6,548 nt of DNA, from the NCBI GenBank assembly GCA_004298915.1, contig SCTE01000052.1, positions 1 through 6,548 on the forward strand, written 5' to 3'. Under the pieces are notes generated by a model. The model was given only the letters and a program-made list of their open reading frames with translations, did not search any database and was not told the DNA's origin. Positions 5,309-6,548 of this stretch are shown piece by piece. The position numbers were made by a program, and so were the translations under genes. Origin of the DNA: Chloroflexota bacterium (GTDB lineage Bacteria > Chloroflexota > Limnocylindria > Limnocylindrales > CSP1-4). How positions within the stretch are numbered: position 1 is the stretch's first letter; every line of letters begins with the position of its first letter.

Positions 5309-5712
5309 GGACTCATGCTCGCGCAGGCATCGGTCGGTGCCGGACCGTACGACATCGGCCATGATCCGATGAGCACTTCCCGCCCTCGGACGAGCACCCC
5401 CTGCGGAGCCGGACCCGAAATGTCGAACGCCCGAAGGACCTGGCCATCGTCGGCTCTGACCTCCACCGCCCAGGGAAGCTCCGGAATGCTGCCGTCAGGC
5501 GCAAGGGTTGCGGATCCACCGCATGGGACCGTCGCTTCGACCTCGCCAGCGACGAGCACGATGACGCCAGGGCCGTCGACATTGACGACGTGCAGTCCGA
5601 ACGACTCCGCGCTCGGGCTCGGGCTCGGCGATTGGCTGGTCGGCCCACAAGCAGCCAGGGCAAGGGCCATGGACAACGCAATTGCGTGGCGGGACATCGG
5701 CAGCCGTTGCAT
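5305..5712 (-). CDS. Small lipoprotein with Ser/Pro linker, function unknown
   Basis: 135 residues. The signal peptide is a basic start (MQRLPMSRH), a hydrophobic stretch AIALSMALALAA and lipobox LAAC at Cys22, so the protein should be exported and lipid-anchored. A flexible linker rich in Ser and Pro follows (about 25-36). The remaining ~95 residues look like a small all-beta domain: FGLHVVNVDGPGVIVLVAGE (38-57), a VPCGG turn (62-66), ELPWAVEVRADDGQVL (78-93) and VLVRGREVLIG (107-117). Cys64 and Cys130 could form a disulfide. Similar small domains occur in uncharacterised lipoproteins of high-GC soil bacteria; I do not know a function. The ATG at 5712 is chosen because GAGGG lies eight bases upstream; the frame continues to 5751 but without a better start. 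It converges on the GNAT remnant and diverges from the intact GNAT gene. Confidence 0.75.
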   Translation of the reverse strand: MQRLPMSRHAIALSMALALAACGPTSQSPSPSPSAESFGLHVVNVDGPGVIVLVAGEVEATVPCGGSATLAPDGSIPELPWAVEVRADDGQVLRAFDISGPAPQGVLVRGREVLIGSWPMSYGPAPTDACASMSP

Positions 5713-5802
5713 CGATCGATCCCTCAAAGTCGGACGCGATGCGCGCATCATGTCTGACGTCCGCCTCGGGTGCCTAGTACCGAAGGACGGAGTTGCGAAC
5801 CG
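5713..5802. promoter_or_regulatory. Divergent promoter region with a perfect 12-bp palindrome
   Basis: The 90-base gap between the minus-strand lipoprotein gene and the plus-strand GNAT gene must hold the start signals for both. GATGCGCGCATC (5738-5749) is a perfect inverted repeat near its middle and could be an operator, although alternating GC makes chance palindromes more likely. A second 10-bp palindrome ATCGATCGAT (5711-5720) overlaps the lipoprotein start and its ribosome-site spacer. For GNAT, TAGTAC (5775-5780) is a weak -10, and GGAG (5789-5792) is a ribosome site ten bases before the ATG. Confidence 0.4.
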
Positions 5803-6390
5803 ATGACTCGAATCGAACCCCTGACAGCGGAAACCTGGGAAACCTTCCGGGCCGGCTTCTCACGGGTCCCAACCTTCAACTGGTGCTGGTGCCAATACTG
5901 GCGTCTCCGGTCGAAGGACTTTGCCGCCGAGAGGGTCCCGGAGCTGCGCGCCCGACTCCAGACCCTGGCTGACCAGGATCCTGCGCCCGGGCTCGTGGCA
6001 CTCGATGGCGACGGACCCGGCGCCCAGGCGGTCGGCTGGGTGAGCCTCGGGCCGAGGACCGACTTCGAGCGGATCGTTCGATCTCGCGTCATCCCGACGA
6101 TCGACGATCGGCCGGTCTGGTCGATCGTCTGTTTCGCGGTCACGCGTTCCGCGCGTGGGACGGGGATCGGCTCGGCGCTCCTGTCGGCCGCGATCGACTA
6201 CGCCGCCGCGCACGGCGCCACGACCCTCGAGGCGTATCCGGTGCTGCCGGTCGATGGCACGTTCAATCCCGATGCTGCCTTCACCGGCACGCTCCCGATG
6301 TTTGAGCGGGCCGGCTTCGTCGTCGTCGCGGATCGGGCGTCCGATCCTTCGGCGACGTTCCAGCGCGTCGTCGTCCGTCGAGATCTGTAG
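5803..6390 (+). CDS. GNAT family N-acetyltransferase
   Basis: Predicted cytosolic acetyltransferase that moves an acetyl group from acetyl-CoA to an amine on an unknown acceptor; 195 residues. The N-terminus has IEPLT (4-8) and NWCWCQYW (26-33), a Trp/Cys-rich motif characteristic of one GNAT subgroup. Strand VGWVSLGP (77-84) precedes the core: WSIVCFAVT (106-114), then motif A RGTGIGSALL (118-127), where R118, G121 and G123 fit the R/Q-x-x-G-x-G/A pyrophosphate-binding loop, and a helix AAIDYAAAHGA. LEAYPV (142-147) is the following strand, and MFERAGFVVV (166-175) is the usual C-terminal substrate-side segment. The ATG at 5803 has GGAG ten bases upstream and starts the conserved domain directly; a GTG at 5770 would add eleven residues that do not look family-like. 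A broken paralogue lies about 500 bases upstream. Family is certain; substrate is unknown. Confidence 0.9.
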   Translation: MTRIEPLTAETWETFRAGFSRVPTFNWCWCQYWRLRSKDFAAERVPELRARLQTLADQDPAPGLVALDGDGPGAQAVGWVSLGPRTDFERIVRSRVIPTIDDRPVWSIVCFAVTRSARGTGIGSALLSAAIDYAAAHGATTLEAYPVLPVDGTFNPDAAFTGTLPMFERAGFVVVADRASDPSATFQRVVVRRDL

Positions 6391-6452
6391 CAGGGCGCGC
6401 GCGGCGACACCGCGATGACCGGGAGCGAAGCGGCTGCTGGCAAGGTTGGTCG

Positions 6453-6548
6453 ATGCCGGCACAGGAACGACCCAGCGATCGCGGCGCACGGATAGGCCGC
6501 ACGGCCCTTGCCCGGATCGGACAAGAGTTGCGCGAAGCACGGCTCGAC
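6453..6548 (+). CDS. Start of a probable XRE-type helix-turn-helix regulator, cut by window edge
   Basis: Only 32 codons are visible, open to the last base. After a short polar lead (MPAQERPSDRGARIGRT) comes ARIGQELREARLD, the usual first helix of XRE/Cro-type DNA-binding domains (compare the common pattern IGxxLRxARxxxGLS). The recognition helix would lie beyond the edge. The ATG at 6453 has AAGG seven bases upstream. It follows the GNAT gene by 62 bases on the same strand and could share its transcript. The call rests on one helix and is therefore moderate. Confidence 0.55.
   Translation, partial: MPAQERPSDRGARIGRTALARIGQELREARLD

Noticed and set aside
5612..5629. Tandem CTCGGG hexamers (short direct repeat)
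   Set aside because: They encode the Ser/Pro linker of the lipoprotein on the minus strand, so coding explains them.
5860..6540. 226-codon minus-strand frame opposite GNAT and the XRE-like start
   Set aside because: Shadow of the GNAT gene; no motif and no start signal.
1..6548. CRISPR array, tRNA/rRNA, insertion sequence, phage or defence system
   Set aside because: No regularly spaced repeats, no tRNA-like cloverleaf, no transposase or integrase motifs, and no recognisable defence or toxin-antitoxin proteins were found by eye on either strand.

Overview
The window is GC-rich and gene-dense, with strong G/C at third codon positions, Shine-Dalgarno motifs upstream of several starts, and lipoprotein signal peptides. 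It looks like a bacterial chromosome segment. Protein style (a long class II aldolase, a WCW-type GNAT, small Ser/Pro-linker lipoproteins) suggests Chloroflexota (Limnocylindria/Ellin6529-like) or a high-GC Actinomycetota relative. That placement is an impression, not a measurement. I saw no rRNA, tRNA, CRISPR array, transposase, integrase or phage gene.

Left part (1-4571), all on the minus strand. Read in transcription order from the right: a 269-residue protein resembling a secretion-type (GspE/CpaF-like) ATPase whose nucleotide-binding motifs have decayed; a four-helix membrane protein of DUF2269 type; a long class II fructose-bisphosphate-aldolase-family protein; a choline-kinase/aminoglycoside-phosphotransferase-fold kinase beginning 14 bases after the aldolase stop; and an ECF RNA polymerase sigma factor cut by the left edge. 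The aldolase and kinase are almost certainly co-transcribed and may act in one pathway, with the kinase phosphorylating a small alcohol, amino-alcohol or sugar and the aldolase cleaving a phosphorylated carbon skeleton. The substrate cannot be read from sequence.

Right part (4572-6548), mixed strands. An unusually AT-rich divergent intergenic region (4572-4684) with a perfect 12-bp palindrome separates the ATPase-like gene from a plus-strand lipoprotein gene. After it come a 32-codon plus-strand remnant of a GNAT acetyltransferase, a convergent minus-strand lipoprotein gene whose stop overlaps the remnant's end, a second divergent promoter region with another perfect 12-bp palindrome, an intact GNAT acetyltransferase with the same N-terminal WCW motif as the remnant, and the start of a likely XRE-type helix-turn-helix regulator that runs off the right edge.

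Most of the window reads as ordinary metabolic and regulatory genes plus small envelope proteins. The points most worth a second look are the kinase-aldolase pair, the degenerate P-loop protein, the GNAT remnant beside an intact paralogue, and the two palindromic divergent promoters.
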